Origin: Sphingosinicella soli
GTDB taxonomy: Bacteria > Pseudomonadota > Alphaproteobacteria > Sphingomonadales > Sphingomonadaceae
NCBI RefSeq assembly: GCF_014199685.1
Contig: NZ_JACHNZ010000001.1
Location: forward strand, 1-64,000
Length of the DNA: 64,000 nt
Reading direction: 5' to 3'
Part shown: piece after piece, positions 4,032 through 14,166 of the stretch
Numbering within the stretch: position 1 is the first letter of the stretch
Layout of the letters: every line of letters starts with the position of its first letter
Notes under the pieces: generated by a model
The model's input: the letters and a program-made list of their open reading frames with translations, nothing else
Databases searched by the model: none
What the model was told of the DNA's origin: nothing
Translations under genes and position numbers: made by a program

Positions 4032-6926
4032 ATGAGAAGGATCACCGGATTCGCCGTGCTGATGGCCTCGACGGCGTGGGCACCGCAGGCATTCGCGCAA
4101 TCGGAAACCGCGCAGGACGAGGTGGGCGAAACCATCGTCATCACGGGCACGCGCATCAGCCGCCCCGAACTCGATTTCGCCAACCCGGTCACGACATTGT
4201 CGTCTGAAGCGATCGCGCAGTCGGGCAAGACCAACATCGCGGATTTCCTCACGCAAAGCCCGGCGCTCGCTGGTTCCCGCACCGGAAGCCAGACCGGCGG
4301 CTCGGAAACAAACTTCGGCGAGGCGGGCCTGAACCTGCTCGATCTCAGGAATCTCGGCACCGACCGCACGCTCGTTCTGGTGGACGGGCGCCGCCACGTG
4401 TCGGCGCTGGCGGGGTCGGCGGCGGTGGATATCAACGCCATTCCCACGGGGCTCATAGAGGCCGTTGACGTGCTGACCGGCGGCGCGTCGGCGATTTACG
4501 GCGCGGACGGCGTTTCGGGCGTCGTCAACTTTCGGATGAAGCGCGATTTCGAAGGCATCACCGCGCGCGGCCAGATGGGCATTTCGCAGCGCGGCGACGG
4601 CGCGAACCGCTTCGGATCGATCACGGCGGGCACCAATTTTTCCGAAGGCCGGGGCAATATCGCGGCGGCGTACGAATACAACAAGGACGACCGGCTGAAC
4701 GAACTGCGCCGCTCGCGGCTCACGAATCCGCGCGCGGCGGGGCTTTACCGCAACCAGGCCGATCTGCCCGACGACCCGAACATTCCCGACGTCATTCCCT
4801 ATGATGACGTGCGCTGGGCAGACAGCGCGCGCATGGGCGCGGTGGACGTGGACTTTGATTTCGCATCGGATTTCGAAGGCAACGGGCGGGTCTACGATCG
4901 CGGTCTCGTGCTCGAGGAATCGGGCGGTTACGCGCAGGGCGGATCGAACACCCCGGTGAACGGCTATCAGGGCGATCTGTTTCCCGGCCTCGAGCGCCAC
5001 CTCTTCAATGTTCTCGGCCGCTATGAATTCAGCGACGCCTTCACGCTGTTTGCGGAAGGCAAGTACGTTCGCACCAACGCGTGGACGCAGCAGCAGCCGA
5101 CATTCGACTTCTATCTGTTCCAGACCCCCGAAAATCCGTTCATGCCGCAATCGATCCGCGACGCGATCGTGCCCGGTGCCGCCGCTGCGTATTTCGAGGA
5201 TCCCGATACGCCCGACGGCGTGCTGGTGACGCGCGATCACTTCGATCTCGGGGTCAATTTCGAGGAAAACCGCCGCGAGACGCTGCGCGGCGTGATCGGC
5301 GCGAGCGGCAGCTTCAGCGAAAACCTGAGATACGAAGTGTCCTACGTCTACGGCCAGACGAAGACGCGGACGATCACCCGCGGCAACCGGCTGGAAGCGG
5401 AGTGGCAGGCGGCGGTCGACGTCGTCAGCGATCCCGATACGGGCGCGCCGATCTGCCGGACGATGCTCGATCCCGAAAATCCCTTTCCCGGTTGCGTGCC
5501 GTTCAACATTTTCGGCGAGTATCTGAGCGATCCGGCGGCGATCGACTTCGTGACGACGGACAGCGTCAGCTACGCCAAGGTCACGCAGCATGTGTTTTCG
5601 GGCTCGGTTTCGGGCGACACCGGCGCGTTTCTGGCACTGCCCGGCGGCCCGATCGGCTTCGCGTTCGGCGCGGAATACCGCAAGGAAAGCAGCCGTTTCG
5701 ATCCCGACCCGCTGATCGCCGACGCCCTCACCTGGGCGCTGCCCGTGCAGGCCGCGCGCGGCAGCTTCAACGTCAAGGAAGTGTTTGCCGAAATCAACGT
5801 GCCGATTCTGAAGGATATGCCCGGCGCGCATCTGCTGTCGGTGGGCGGCGCGATCCGGCTTGCGGATTACAGCACGATCGGCGGCACGACGACGTGGAAG
5901 GTGGACGGTGTCTATGCGCCGATCCGCGACGTCTCGTTCCGCGCCACCTATTCGCAGGCGGTGCGCGCGCCCAACATCGCGGAATTGTTCGCGCCCGCGA
6001 GCGGTTCGTACAACTTCATCGTCGATCCGTGCGACCTGCAGGAACTGAACAACGGCTCATCGACGCGGGCGGCGAACTGCGCGGCCATTCTGAACGGGCT
6101 CGGCGTCGATCCGGCGACCTTCAGCCCGTCGAACGATCCCAGCTCGACGGTGTTCACCGAGGGGCTGAGCAGCGGAAATCCCGATCTACAGGAGGAAACC
6201 GCGAAGACCTGGACGGCGGGCGTGGTCCTGCGGCCGACGTTCCTGCGCGGCTTCACGCTTTCGGCGGACTGGTACGACATCAAGATCAAGAACGCGATCA
6301 ACACGCCCGAGGCCGAGGAACTCACCGAGCTTTGCGTGGATCAGCCGACGATCGACAATCCGTTCTGCCCGGCGATCGTGCGCGATCCGTCCTCCGGCTT
6401 CATCACCGGCTTCGTGTCGCGACCCGACAACGTCGCGCAGTTCCGCACGGCGGGCCTCGACGTGACGCTGGCCTACCGCGTGGCGTCGGATACGGCGGGC
6501 ACGTTCGGCGTTGCGCTGACCGGCAATTATCTCGATCGGCTGGAATTCGTCGCGACGCCGGGCGCCGAATTGAACTCGAACGTCGGCGAGGCCGACGAAT
6601 ATGCCCCGCGCTATTCGGCGACGCTCGATCTCACATGGCAAAAAGGCCCGCTGACCGTCGCCTACGGCATCAGCTGGTTCGACAAGACACGGCGCTTTTC
6701 CGCCGAATATCTCGCGGGCGACCCCGATTATGCCGACCCCGAATATCTCTGGGTCAAGGAGAAATGGGAGCACGAGGTCCAGCTCAGCTATGATGTCGGA
6801 GAGCGCTTCAACATCTACGGCGGCGTGAACAACCTGTTCGATGCGAAACCGGGCTTCGAGTACACCTCCTATCCGGTTTCCGCAATGGGGCGCTATTTCT
6901 ACATGGGCGCGACGGTTTCGTTCTGA
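4032..6926 (+). CDS. TonB-dependent outer-membrane receptor
   Basis: The 964-residue protein has a signal peptide (MRRITGFAVLMASTAWAP, cleaved after AFA), a TonB-box-like stretch (ETIVITGTRI) and a plug domain. Plug motifs include NIADFLTQSPAL, RTLVLVDGRRH, IPTGLIEAVDVLTGGASAIY and GVSGVVNF. A long beta-barrel follows and ends in GATVSF with the C-terminal phenylalanine needed for outer-membrane insertion. YSQAVRAPNIAELFAP and GLSSGNPDLQEETAKTW are typical barrel motifs. This large oligopeptide/carbohydrate-type receptor family is expanded in sphingomonads. The S9 peptidase 20 bases downstream suggests that peptides are the substrate. I chose ATG 4032 over the in-frame GTG 4017, which lies inside the leader structure. 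Confidence 0.93.
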   Translation: MRRITGFAVLMASTAWAPQAFAQSETAQDEVGETIVITGTRISRPELDFANPVTTLSSEAIAQSGKTNIADFLTQSPALAGSRTGSQTGGSETNFGEAGLNLLDLRNLGTDRTLVLVDGRRHVSALAGSAAVDINAIPTGLIEAVDVLTGGASAIYGADGVSGVVNFRMKRDFEGITARGQMGISQRGDGANRFGSITAGTNFSEGRGNIAAAYEYNKDDRLNELRRSRLTNPRAAGLYRNQADLPDDPNIPDVIPYDDVRWADSARMGAVDVDFDFASDFEGNGRVYDRGLVLEESGGYAQGGSNTPVNGYQGDLFPGLERHLFNVLGRYEFSDAFTLFAEGKYVRTNAWTQQQPTFDFYLFQTPENPFMPQSIRDAIVPGAAAAYFEDPDTPDGVLVTRDHFDLGVNFEENRRETLRGVIGASGSFSENLRYEVSYVYGQTKTRTITRGNRLEAEWQAAVDVVSDPDTGAPICRTMLDPENPFPGCVPFNIFGEYLSDPAAIDFVTTDSVSYAKVTQHVFSGSVSGDTGAFLALPGGPIGFAFGAEYRKESSRFDPDPLIADALTWALPVQAARGSFNVKEVFAEINVPILKDMPGAHLLSVGGAIRLADYSTIGGTTTWKVDGVYAPIRDVSFRATYSQAVRAPNIAELFAPASGSYNFIVDPCDLQELNNGSSTRAANCAAILNGLGVDPATFSPSNDPSSTVFTEGLSSGNPDLQEETAKTWTAGVVLRPTFLRGFTLSADWYDIKIKNAINTPEAEELTELCVDQPTIDNPFCPAIVRDPSSGFITGFVSRPDNVAQFRTAGLDVTLAYRVASDTAGTFGVALTGNYLDRLEFVATPGAELNSNVGEADEYAPRYSATLDLTWQKGPLTVAYGISWFDKTRRFSAEYLAGDPDYADPEYLWVKEKWEHEVQLSYDVGERFNIYGGVNNLFDAKPGFEYTSYPVSAMGRYFYMGATVSF

Positions 6927-6946
6927 CGACACGAAAGGGCCGGACA

Positions 6947-8944
6947 GTGTACAGAATTCTGGGCAGCTTCGCGCTTCTGGCATCATCCGGCCTCGCTCTG
7001 GCGGCGCCCTCTGCGGTGGTGCCGGACGATCATTACCGGCTGGCGGATGTGGCGGAGCCGCAGTTTTCGCCCGACGGCGCCGCGATCATTTACACCGTCA
7101 CCGCGCCTGACCGGGACCGCGACGAAAAGACCTCCGATCTGTGGACCGTGCCCTGGAAAGGCGGTGCGCCCGCGCCGCTGACGCAGACGCCGGAGGTGAG
7201 CGAATACGGCGCGCGCTACATGCCCGACGGCAAGACGGTCGTGTTCCTGAGCGATGCGGGCGAAAAGAAAGACGGCGAGGACGAGGAAGACGACAGCGTG
7301 CAGCTCTGGCGGATGTCCGCCAACGGCGGCGCGGGCACGCGGATCACCTCGCTTCCCGGCGGCATCAGCGGATACGATCTGTCGCCCGACGGAAAATTCG
7401 CGGTCGTCGTTGCAGAGGTCGGCAAGACGGTCGGCAGCAAGGCGAAGACCCCGCCGCCGATCGAGACCGAGCGCTTTTATTTCAAGCAGGACGGGCGCGG
7501 CTATCTCGACGACCGCACGCAGCAGCTTTTCATCGTCGATCTTGCCACCGGCGCGGCGCGGCAGCTGACGCAAGGCGCGCGCGATCACTGGCGGCCCGCG
7601 TGGTCGCCGGACGGCAAGCTCATCGCCTACACCGCCAAGGACCACGCCGGCGACAAGACGCTGAACAGCGAAATCTACGTGCTCCCGCCCGAAGGCGGCG
7701 AACCCCGCAAGATCAGCCCCACGGCGAACGCGGACGATGACCCGGACTGGAGCGCGGGCGTCTCGTGGTCGCCCGATTCCCGGCGTATCGTCTGGCTCGA
7801 AGGCATTGAAGACAAGTGGCTCTACTACGGCGCGCCGCATCTGGCCGTCGCGGACGTATCGACGGGCGCGGTGACGCGGCCTGCAAAGCTCGACCTCTGG
7901 TTCTACTATCCCCGGTTTGCGCCGGACGGCTCGATCCTCGCGCAGATCGAGGGCGACCGCGACACATGGCTGGCGCGCGTGGACGCGGAGAGCGGCAAGA
8001 TCAGCTATCTGACGCAGGGCACGCGCTTCGCCTATGATTATGCCGTCGCGAAGGACGGGCGCATCGCCGTTCTGGAAACCACGAACGAAAAGCCCTCCGA
8101 ACTGTATGCGCTCGAAAAATCGGGTGCGCGGCAACTCACCGACCACAACCCCTGGCTGAAGGACCGCGCGCTCGGCGAAACGCGCGATGTGAGCTTCAAG
8201 AGCGGCGACGCGGAAATCCACGGCTTTTACGTGCTGCCGCCGGATTACGACGCGGCGAAGCGGTATCCGCTCGTCGCGGACCTCCACGGCGGGCCGGTCT
8301 ATCAGCACAGCCACGAGTTCGATCTCGATGCGCGCGCGCTCGCGGCGGCGGGCTATGTCGTGCTCAAGATCAACCCGCGCGGCTCATCGGGGCGGGGCTT
8401 CGATTTCTCGCGCGCGATCTATGCGGACTGGGGCAATGTCGACGCGCAGGACATCAGCGCGGGCATCACCAACGCCGTGGAAACCGGCATCGCGGACGCG
8501 AACCGCATCGGCGTGGGCGGCTGGAGCTACGGCGGAATCCTCTCCGGCTATATGATCGCCTACGACAAGCGCATCAAGGCGGCGGTGGCGGGCGCGGGGG
8601 TTTCCAACATCTTCGCGACGTGGGGCGTCGATATGTACCAGCGCGAATATATTCTCGAACTCGGCACGCCGTGGGAGAATTTCGAGACCTGGAAGAAGCT
8701 CGCCTACCCGTTTTTCGAGCCCGAGCGCATCACGGCCGCGACGCTGTTCCAGTGCGCGGACGCCGACGACAACGTGCCGTGCGTGGGCGCGGAGCAGATG
8801 TACCTGACGCTGAAAACGCGCGGCGTCCCGACGAAACTGATCGTCTATCCCGGCGAAAACCACGGCCTCACCGTGCCGAGCTACCTCTCGCACCGGATTG
8901 CGGCGAACATCGCCTGGTACGACCGCTGGCTGAAAGCCGACTGA
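6947..8944 (+). CDS. S9-family serine peptidase (prolyl oligopeptidase / acylaminoacyl peptidase type)
   Basis: The 665-residue protein starts at GTG 6947 with a signal peptide (LGSFALLASSGLALAAP), so it acts outside the cytoplasm. Residues about 30-400 form a WD40-like beta-propeller with repeats such as FSPDGAAIIY, WSPDGKLIAY and WSPDSRRIVW. The C-terminal alpha/beta-hydrolase carries the nucleophile GGWSYGG (Ser527), Asp607 in DADDNVP and His639 in GENHGL, the complete catalytic triad. The propeller carries an acidic insertion (KKDGEDEEDDS). Its position directly after the TonB receptor suggests a peptide uptake and digestion pair. Stop codons of this gene and the next converge one base apart. 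Confidence 0.92.
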   Translation: MYRILGSFALLASSGLALAAPSAVVPDDHYRLADVAEPQFSPDGAAIIYTVTAPDRDRDEKTSDLWTVPWKGGAPAPLTQTPEVSEYGARYMPDGKTVVFLSDAGEKKDGEDEEDDSVQLWRMSANGGAGTRITSLPGGISGYDLSPDGKFAVVVAEVGKTVGSKAKTPPPIETERFYFKQDGRGYLDDRTQQLFIVDLATGAARQLTQGARDHWRPAWSPDGKLIAYTAKDHAGDKTLNSEIYVLPPEGGEPRKISPTANADDDPDWSAGVSWSPDSRRIVWLEGIEDKWLYYGAPHLAVADVSTGAVTRPAKLDLWFYYPRFAPDGSILAQIEGDRDTWLARVDAESGKISYLTQGTRFAYDYAVAKDGRIAVLETTNEKPSELYALEKSGARQLTDHNPWLKDRALGETRDVSFKSGDAEIHGFYVLPPDYDAAKRYPLVADLHGGPVYQHSHEFDLDARALAAAGYVVLKINPRGSSGRGFDFSRAIYADWGNVDAQDISAGITNAVETGIADANRIGVGGWSYGGILSGYMIAYDKRIKAAVAGAGVSNIFATWGVDMYQREYILELGTPWENFETWKKLAYPFFEPERITAATLFQCADADDNVPCVGAEQMYLTLKTRGVPTKLIVYPGENHGLTVPSYLSHRIAANIAWYDRWLKAD

Positions 8945-8945
8945 A

Positions 8946-9758
8946 CTATTCGCCCAGCAGCGTGCGCGTCAGCGGGTGGTCGGGGTCTTCAAGGCCGTCG
9001 ATGACGTCGAAGTGATGGCGGCCCGGCTCCTCGACAAGCGCCGTAGCGATGCCGAGGCCGGTCCAGACGTTCGCGAGCAGCGCCGACTGGCGGCGGAATT
9101 CGGGGCGCTCGTCGGCACCCACCCAGCAGGTGACGCGCGCGCCGGGCAGCGGCGCCAGCAGCGCAGGGCTTTCGGCGGCGGCTTCGGCGTCGTCGATACG
9201 AAGCGTCTCGTTCATCTCCGTGCGCATCAGCGGCCGCAGATCGGCAAGCGCGGAAATCGGTACGACATGCGCGATGCGGGCGGCGATTTCGGGTGACAGC
9301 GGCGAGGGCAGGGCCGCCATGCGCGCAGCAAGGTGCCCGCCCGCCGAGTGCCCGGTGATGAAGATCGGACCCTCCACGCGCGCGGCGGCTGCGGCGATCG
9401 CGGCGGCAACCTCGCGAACGATGCCGCCGATGCGGGCCTCCGGGCAGAGCGTGTAGGACGGCATCGCCACGGCGAAACCGCGCTCCAGCGGCCCGCGCGA
9501 CAAATGCGACCAATAGCTTTTGTCGAGCGCGAGCCAGTATCCGCCGTGGATGAACACGACCAGACCGCGCGGCGCGCCTTCGGGGAGGAACAGATCGAAG
9601 CGGTTGCGCGGCGCGTCGCCGTAGGAAAGATCGAGCAATGCGCGCGCGCCGCAGGTTTCGCGCCAGCGCTGCGCGGGCGCTACCCAGGCATCCGGCCAGC
9701 GCTCGCCGTCCGCGATGTAGGCGGCATTGGCGTAGGCGTCATCCCAGTCCGTGATCAT
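8946..9758 (-). CDS. Kynurenine formamidase, alpha/beta-hydrolase type
   Basis: The 270-residue protein from ATG 9758 (AGGAG ribosome-binding site) carries HGGYW at residues 71-75, the oxyanion motif of the eukaryotic BNA7/AFMID-type formamidases. It also has the nucleophile GHSAGGH (Ser138) and a late His in RHHFDVI. It should hydrolyse N-formylkynurenine to kynurenine and formate. That step is otherwise missing between the dioxygenase (18129) and kynureninase (16939) genes of the adjacent cluster. It is unrelated to the usual bacterial metal-dependent KynB. The gene is divergent from the catabolic operon and shares its 124-base regulatory region. A general esterase role cannot be excluded. 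Confidence 0.82.
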   Translation of the reverse strand: MITDWDDAYANAAYIADGERWPDAWVAPAQRWRETCGARALLDLSYGDAPRNRFDLFLPEGAPRGLVVFIHGGYWLALDKSYWSHLSRGPLERGFAVAMPSYTLCPEARIGGIVREVAAAIAAAAARVEGPIFITGHSAGGHLAARMAALPSPLSPEIAARIAHVVPISALADLRPLMRTEMNETLRIDDAEAAAESPALLAPLPGARVTCWVGADERPEFRRQSALLANVWTGLGIATALVEEPGRHHFDVIDGLEDPDHPLTRTLLGE

Positions 9759-9774
9759 GTCCACTCCTGCTGTG

Positions 9775-9833
9775 TTGACACACAATGCGCTGCGCCAAAA
9801 ATATTTCAATCCTAAAACTTCAGGCTTGAAATA
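9775..9833. promoter_or_regulatory. Divergent promoter/operator region of the tryptophan-anthranilate cluster
   Basis: TTGACA (9775-9780) is followed after about 17-18 bases by an AT-rich AAAATAT, a plausible rightward promoter. The -35 lies within the small palindrome TGTGT-TG-ACACA (9771-9782). Further on, TATTTCAA (9802-9809) and TTGAAATA (9826-9833) form an 8-base inverted repeat with a 16-base spacer, the size of an operator for a MarR-type dimer. The MarR gene inside the operon is the obvious candidate regulator. The link is inferred. Confidence 0.5.
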
Positions 9834-9882
9834 AATGTCGCCGCATGTCAGCCTGCGACTCATCGACAAGGGAGGTCATCCG

Positions 9883-12174
9883 ATGGATGTGGCTGTACTC
9901 GGCGGCGGGCCTGCGGGCCTTTATTTCGCGATCAGCATGAAGCTGCGCGATCCCGGCCACCGCATCACGATCATCGAACGCAACCGGCCCGACGATACGT
10001 TCGGCTGGGGCGTCGTGCTCTCCGACGAGACGCTCGACAATCTGGCGGCGAACGACCCGCTCAGCGCCGCCGCGATCCGCGAGCACTTCGCGTACTGGGA
10101 CGATATCGCCGTCGTTCACAAGGGCGTGCGGACCACCTCCACAGGTCACGGTTTCTGCGGCATCGGCCGCAAGCAGCTCCTGCTGCTGCTGCAGGCGCGC
10201 GCGCTGGAGCTTGGCGTCGAGATCCGCTTCGAGACGGAGGCGGAACCGGCGCGCGCCTACATGGACAGATACGACCTCGTCGTTGCCGCCGACGGGCTCA
10301 ATTCGCGCACGCGCACCGAATTCGCGGATCATTTCCAGCCCAACATCGACGTGCGCAAGTGCAAGTTCGTGTGGCTGGGCACGCACCAGAAGTTCGACGA
10401 CGCCTTCACGTTCATCTTCGAAAAGACCGAGCACGGCTGGGTATGGGCGCACGCCTATCAGTTCGATGCCGATACCGCGACGTTCATCGTGGAATGTTCG
10501 GAGGCGACATGGGCCGCGTTCGGCTTCGGCGAGCTGAGCCAGGCTGCATCAGTCGCGACCTGCGAGCGCATTTTCGCCAAGCACCTCGGCGGGCATAATC
10601 TGATGTCGAATTCGGCGCATATTCGCGGTTCGGCCTGGATCAATTTCCCGCGCGTGCTCTGCGAACGCTGGTCGCACGAAAATGTCGCGCTGCTCGGCGA
10701 TGCGGCGGCGACGGCGCATTTCTCCATCGGTTCGGGCACGAAGCTGGCGCTGGAAAGCGCCGCCGCGCTCGCCGACTATATCCACAGCGAGCCGACGCTC
10801 GCAGCGGCGTTCCAGAAGTATGAGGACGCGCGGCGCGTCGAGGTGCTGCGGCTGCAATCCGCTGCGCGCAACTCGATGGAGTGGTTCGAGGAGGTCGAGC
10901 GCTACCTCGAACTTGATCCGGTGCAGTTCAACTATTCGCTGCTCACGCGCTCGCAGCGCATTTCGCACGAAAACCTGCGCCTGCGCGATCGCGCGTGGCT
11001 CGACAGCGCGGAAACGTGGTTTCAGCAGCAGGCGGGCGCGGGAAGCGTTCGCCGCGCGCCGATGTTCGCGCCGCTCAGCCTGCGCGGCATGACACTGCAG
11101 AACCGCATCGTCGTCTCGCCGATGGCGCAGTACAAGGCGGTCGACGGCTGCCCGACCGACTGGCACTTCGTGCATTATGCCGAGCGCGCGAAAGGCGGCG
11201 CCGGTCTGGTGTTCGTGGAGATGACCTGCGTGAGCCCGGAGGGCCGCATCACCCCCGGCTGCCCCGGCCTCTATGCGCCCGAGCACGAGGCGGCGTGGAA
11301 GCGTCTGGTCGATTTCGTCCACGCCGAAACGCCCGCGAAGATCTGCGCGCAGCTCGGCCATTCGGGCGCCAAGGGCTCGACGCAGATCGGCTGGGAAGAG
11401 ATGGATGCGCCGCTGCCCAGCGGCAACTGGCCGCTGCTTGCCGCCTCCGCACTCCCGTGGTCCCCGAGAAACGCCGTGCCGAAGCCGATGGACCGCGCCG
11501 ACATGGACCGCGTGCGGGACCAGTTCGTCGCATCCGCCGAAATGGCGAACCGCGCGGGCTTTGACATGGTGGAAATCCATGCCGCCCACGGCTATCTGCT
11601 CTCGTCGTTCATCAGCCCGCTCATGAACCGGCGCGAGGATGAATATGGCGGCAGCCTTGAAAACCGCATGCGCTATCCGCTGGAGGTGTTCCGCGCGGTG
11701 CGCGCCGTTTGGCCGGACGAGAAGCCCATATCGGTGCGTATCTCGGCCAACGACTGGGTCGGCGACGACGGCGTGACGCCCGAGGAGGCCGTGCGCATCG
11801 CCGACATCCTGAAGGACGCCGGTGTCGATATCTGCGACGTTTCGGCGGGGCAGACATCGGTGGATGCGCGGCCTGTCTATGGCCGCATGTTCCAGACGCC
11901 GTTCTCCGATCGCATCCGCAACGAGACCGGCATGGCGACCATGACCGTGGGCAACATCTACGAGCCCGACCACGCCAATTCGATCCTGATGGCGGGGCGC
12001 GCCGATCTCGTCTGCCTTGCCCGCCCGCATCTTGCCGATCCGTACTGGACCTTGCACGCGGCGGCGGCGCTCCGAGACAAGGATACGCCCTGGCCGAGCC
12101 CCTATCTCGCCGGGCGCGATCAGGCCTTTCGCCTCGCCGAGCGCGGGCCTGAACAGATGACGGGCAAGGTATGA
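9883..12174 (+). CDS. 2-Aminobenzoyl-CoA monooxygenase/reductase (fused flavoprotein)
   Basis: The 763-residue protein starts at ATG 9883, seven bases after GGGAGG. The N-terminal half (about 1-390) is an FAD aromatic hydroxylase with [10 protein letters not shown] at 7-16, [11 protein letters not shown] and the second FAD motif [18 protein letters not shown], like salicylyl-CoA 5-hydroxylase. The C-terminal half (about 395-763) is an Old Yellow Enzyme barrel: [61 protein letters not shown]. This fusion is the hallmark of ACMR from Azoarcus evansii, which hydroxylates and then reduces 2-aminobenzoyl-CoA to a non-aromatic amino-oxo-cyclohexene-carboxyl-CoA. The CoA ligase in the same operon supports the assignment. 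The stop overlaps the next start. Confidence 0.92.
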   Translation: MDVAVLGGGPAGLYFAISMKLRDPGHRITIIERNRPDDTFGWGVVLSDETLDNLAANDPLSAAAIREHFAYWDDIAVVHKGVRTTSTGHGFCGIGRKQLLLLLQARALELGVEIRFETEAEPARAYMDRYDLVVAADGLNSRTRTEFADHFQPNIDVRKCKFVWLGTHQKFDDAFTFIFEKTEHGWVWAHAYQFDADTATFIVECSEATWAAFGFGELSQAASVATCERIFAKHLGGHNLMSNSAHIRGSAWINFPRVLCERWSHENVALLGDAAATAHFSIGSGTKLALESAAALADYIHSEPTLAAAFQKYEDARRVEVLRLQSAARNSMEWFEEVERYLELDPVQFNYSLLTRSQRISHENLRLRDRAWLDSAETWFQQQAGAGSVRRAPMFAPLSLRGMTLQNRIVVSPMAQYKAVDGCPTDWHFVHYAERAKGGAGLVFVEMTCVSPEGRITPGCPGLYAPEHEAAWKRLVDFVHAETPAKICAQLGHSGAKGSTQIGWEEMDAPLPSGNWPLLAASALPWSPRNAVPKPMDRADMDRVRDQFVASAEMANRAGFDMVEIHAAHGYLLSSFISPLMNRREDEYGGSLENRMRYPLEVFRAVRAVWPDEKPISVRISANDWVGDDGVTPEEAVRIADILKDAGVDICDVSAGQTSVDARPVYGRMFQTPFSDRIRNETGMATMTVGNIYEPDHANSILMAGRADLVCLARPHLADPYWTLHAAAALRDKDTPWPSPYLAGRDQAFRLAERGPEQMTGKV

Positions 12175-12911
12175 CGCGCACCGCACTCGTCACCGGCGGC
12201 GGCACCGGCGCGGGCCGGGCCATCGCGCTTGCGCTTGCAGGAGCAGGCGTTGGCGTCACCGTCTGCGGCCGCCGCCTCGCGCCGCTGGAAACGGTCGCGG
12301 CGGAAGACGCGCGCATCAAGGCCGTGCAGGCGGATGTGACCGACGAGGCCGCGATGCGCGCGCTCCACGAAGCACATGGGCCGTTCGACATCGTCGTCGC
12401 CAACGCAGGCGCCGCCGAAAGCGCCCCGGCGCACAAGGTGAGCCTCGCGGACTGGCAGGCCGCGCTCGCGGTGAACCTCACCGGCGCGTTCCTCACCGTG
12501 CAGCCCGCGCTCGCGCCGATGGTCAAGCGCCGCGCCGGGCGGATCATCTTCATCGCCTCGACCGCGGGGCTCAAGGGCTATGCCTATGTCGCGCCCTACG
12601 TGGCGGCCAAGCACGGCGTCGTCGGCCTGATGCGCGCGCTCGCGGCGGAGATCGCGAAATCGGGCGTCACGGTCAACGCCGTGTGCCCCGGCTTCACCGA
12701 AACCGATCTTCTCGAAGAATCGATCGCCCGCATCATGGCGACGACCGGCCGCAGCCGCGAGGAGGCACGCGCCAGCCTCGCGGCGACGAACCCGCAGGGC
12801 CGCTTCATTACGCCCGATGAAATCGCCGCCACGGTGCTCTGGCTCGCGAGCGAAGGCGCGGCGTCCGTTACGGGCCAAGCGATCTCCGTGTCGGGCGGCG
12901 AGACATGGTGA
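12171..12911 (+). CDS. SDR-family 3-hydroxyacyl-CoA dehydrogenase-like enzyme
   Basis: This 246-residue short-chain dehydrogenase has the NAD(P)-binding [18 protein letters not shown] (VVANAGAA), the catalytic Ser in [10 protein letters not shown] and YxxxK as YVAAK, followed by [10 protein letters not shown]. In the aerobic 2-aminobenzoyl-CoA pathway a dehydrogenase of this kind is expected to oxidise a ring or open-chain hydroxyacyl-CoA after ACMR. The exact substrate is inferred. It overlaps ACMR by ATGA and the MarR gene by 7 bases. Confidence 0.85.
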   Translation: MTRTALVTGGGTGAGRAIALALAGAGVGVTVCGRRLAPLETVAAEDARIKAVQADVTDEAAMRALHEAHGPFDIVVANAGAAESAPAHKVSLADWQAALAVNLTGAFLTVQPALAPMVKRRAGRIIFIASTAGLKGYAYVAPYVAAKHGVVGLMRALAAEIAKSGVTVNAVCPGFTETDLLEESIARIMATTGRSREEARASLAATNPQGRFITPDEIAATVLWLASEGAASVTGQAISVSGGETW

Positions 12912-13357
12912 GCGCGCCGCTCGCCAAGGAGCGTGTCCGCCTGTGGCTGCGCCTGCTCCGCGCGACGCGCCTTATCGAGGCGGAACTGCGCGAGCGGCTG
13001 AAGGCGGATTTCGACACGACCCTGCCGCGCTTTGACGTCATGGCGGCGCTCGACCGACAGCCCGAGGGCATGATGATGAGCGAGCTTTCGCGTTTCCTGC
13101 TCGTCTCCAACGGCAACGTCACGGGCATCGTCGACCGCCTGGTCTTGGATGGATCGGTCGCGCGCACCGCCCGCAACGGCGACCGCCGCGCCTTCATCGT
13201 CAAGCTGACCGAGGCGGGCGCCGCGCAGTTCAAGGCGATGGCGGCGGCGCACGAGCGCTGGATCGACGCGCTGCTCGCCGACATCGATCCCGAAGAGGCC
13301 GCGCACCTCGCGGGCACACTCAGAACATTCCAGAGCAAGTGGGAGGGCGGACATTGA
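12905..13357 (+). CDS. MarR-family transcriptional regulator
   Basis: The 150-residue protein has the MarR winged-helix core: [20 protein letters not shown], a recognition helix in [18 protein letters not shown] and a wing in [19 protein letters not shown], flanked by dimerisation helices. MarR proteins in aromatic acyl-CoA operons usually repress and are released by a CoA thioester. Here the ligand could be 2-aminobenzoyl-CoA, and the target the inverted repeats near 9802-9833. Its location inside the catabolic operon implies autoregulation. These roles are inferred from context. Confidence 0.88.
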   Translation: MVSAPLAKERVRLWLRLLRATRLIEAELRERLKADFDTTLPRFDVMAALDRQPEGMMMSELSRFLLVSNGNVTGIVDRLVLDGSVARTARNGDRRAFIVKLTEAGAAQFKAMAAAHERWIDALLADIDPEEAAHLAGTLRTFQSKWEGGH

Positions 13358-14166
13358 CGCAGATGGCAGGATTGAAGCCGAAGCATTTTCTCTGGGAGGT
13401 CGAAGGCCGCATCGCGCGCATCCGGCTCGACCGGCCCGAACGCAAGAACCCGCTGACGTTCGATTCGTATGCCGAGCTGCGCGACACGTTCCGCGCGCTC
13501 GTTTACGCCGACGACGTCGATGCGGTGGTGTTCCTGCCGAACGGCGGCAACTTCTGTTCGGGCGGCGATGTGCACGACATCATCGGGCCGCTCGTCGCGA
13601 TGGACATGAAGGGGCTGCTGGCGTTCACGCGCATGACGGGCGATTTCGTGAAGGCGATGCTTCACTGCGGCAAGCCGATCATTGCGGCGGTGGACGGGAT
13701 CGCCGTCGGGGCAGGCGCGATCATCACGATGGCGTCGGACATCCGCATCGCGACGCCCGCAGCGAAGACGGCGTTCCTGTTCACCCGCGTCGGCCTTGCG
13801 GGGTGCGACATGGGGGCGTGCGCGATGCTGCCGCGCATCATCGGGCAGGGCAGGGCTTCGGAGCTGCTTTATACCGGGCGCACGATGAGCGCCGAGGAAG
13901 GCGAACGCTGGGGCTATTACAACCGGCTCGTCGCGGCCGATGCGCTGGAGGCGGACGCGCTGGAGATGGCGCGGCGCATCGTTTCCGGGCCGACCTTCGC
14001 GCACGGCATCACGAAGACGCAGCTCAATCAGGAATGGTCGATGAGCCTGGACCAGGCGATCGAGTCCGAAGCGCAGGCGCAGGCGATCTGCATGCAGACG
14101 CGGGATTTCGAGCGGGCGTACAAGGCGTTCGTGGCGAAGCAGACGCCCGTGTTCGAGGGCGACTGA
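13354..14166 (+). CDS. Enoyl-CoA hydratase/isomerase family protein
   Basis: A crotonase-fold protein with [19 protein letters not shown], the oxyanion-hole sequence [10 protein letters not shown] and [18 protein letters not shown], and a glutamate in the helix region (GYYNRLV follows). I place the start at TTG 13354, which overlaps the MarR stop as TTGA and has GGAGG about 8 bases upstream, giving 270 residues. ATG 13363 is the alternative. It probably hydrates or opens an unsaturated CoA intermediate of the anthranilate route. The specific step is not determined by sequence. Confidence 0.88.
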   Translation: MTQMAGLKPKHFLWEVEGRIARIRLDRPERKNPLTFDSYAELRDTFRALVYADDVDAVVFLPNGGNFCSGGDVHDIIGPLVAMDMKGLLAFTRMTGDFVKAMLHCGKPIIAAVDGIAVGAGAIITMASDIRIATPAAKTAFLFTRVGLAGCDMGACAMLPRIIGQGRASELLYTGRTMSAEEGERWGYYNRLVAADALEADALEMARRIVSGPTFAHGITKTQLNQEWSMSLDQAIESEAQAQAICMQTRDFERAYKAFVAKQTPVFEGD

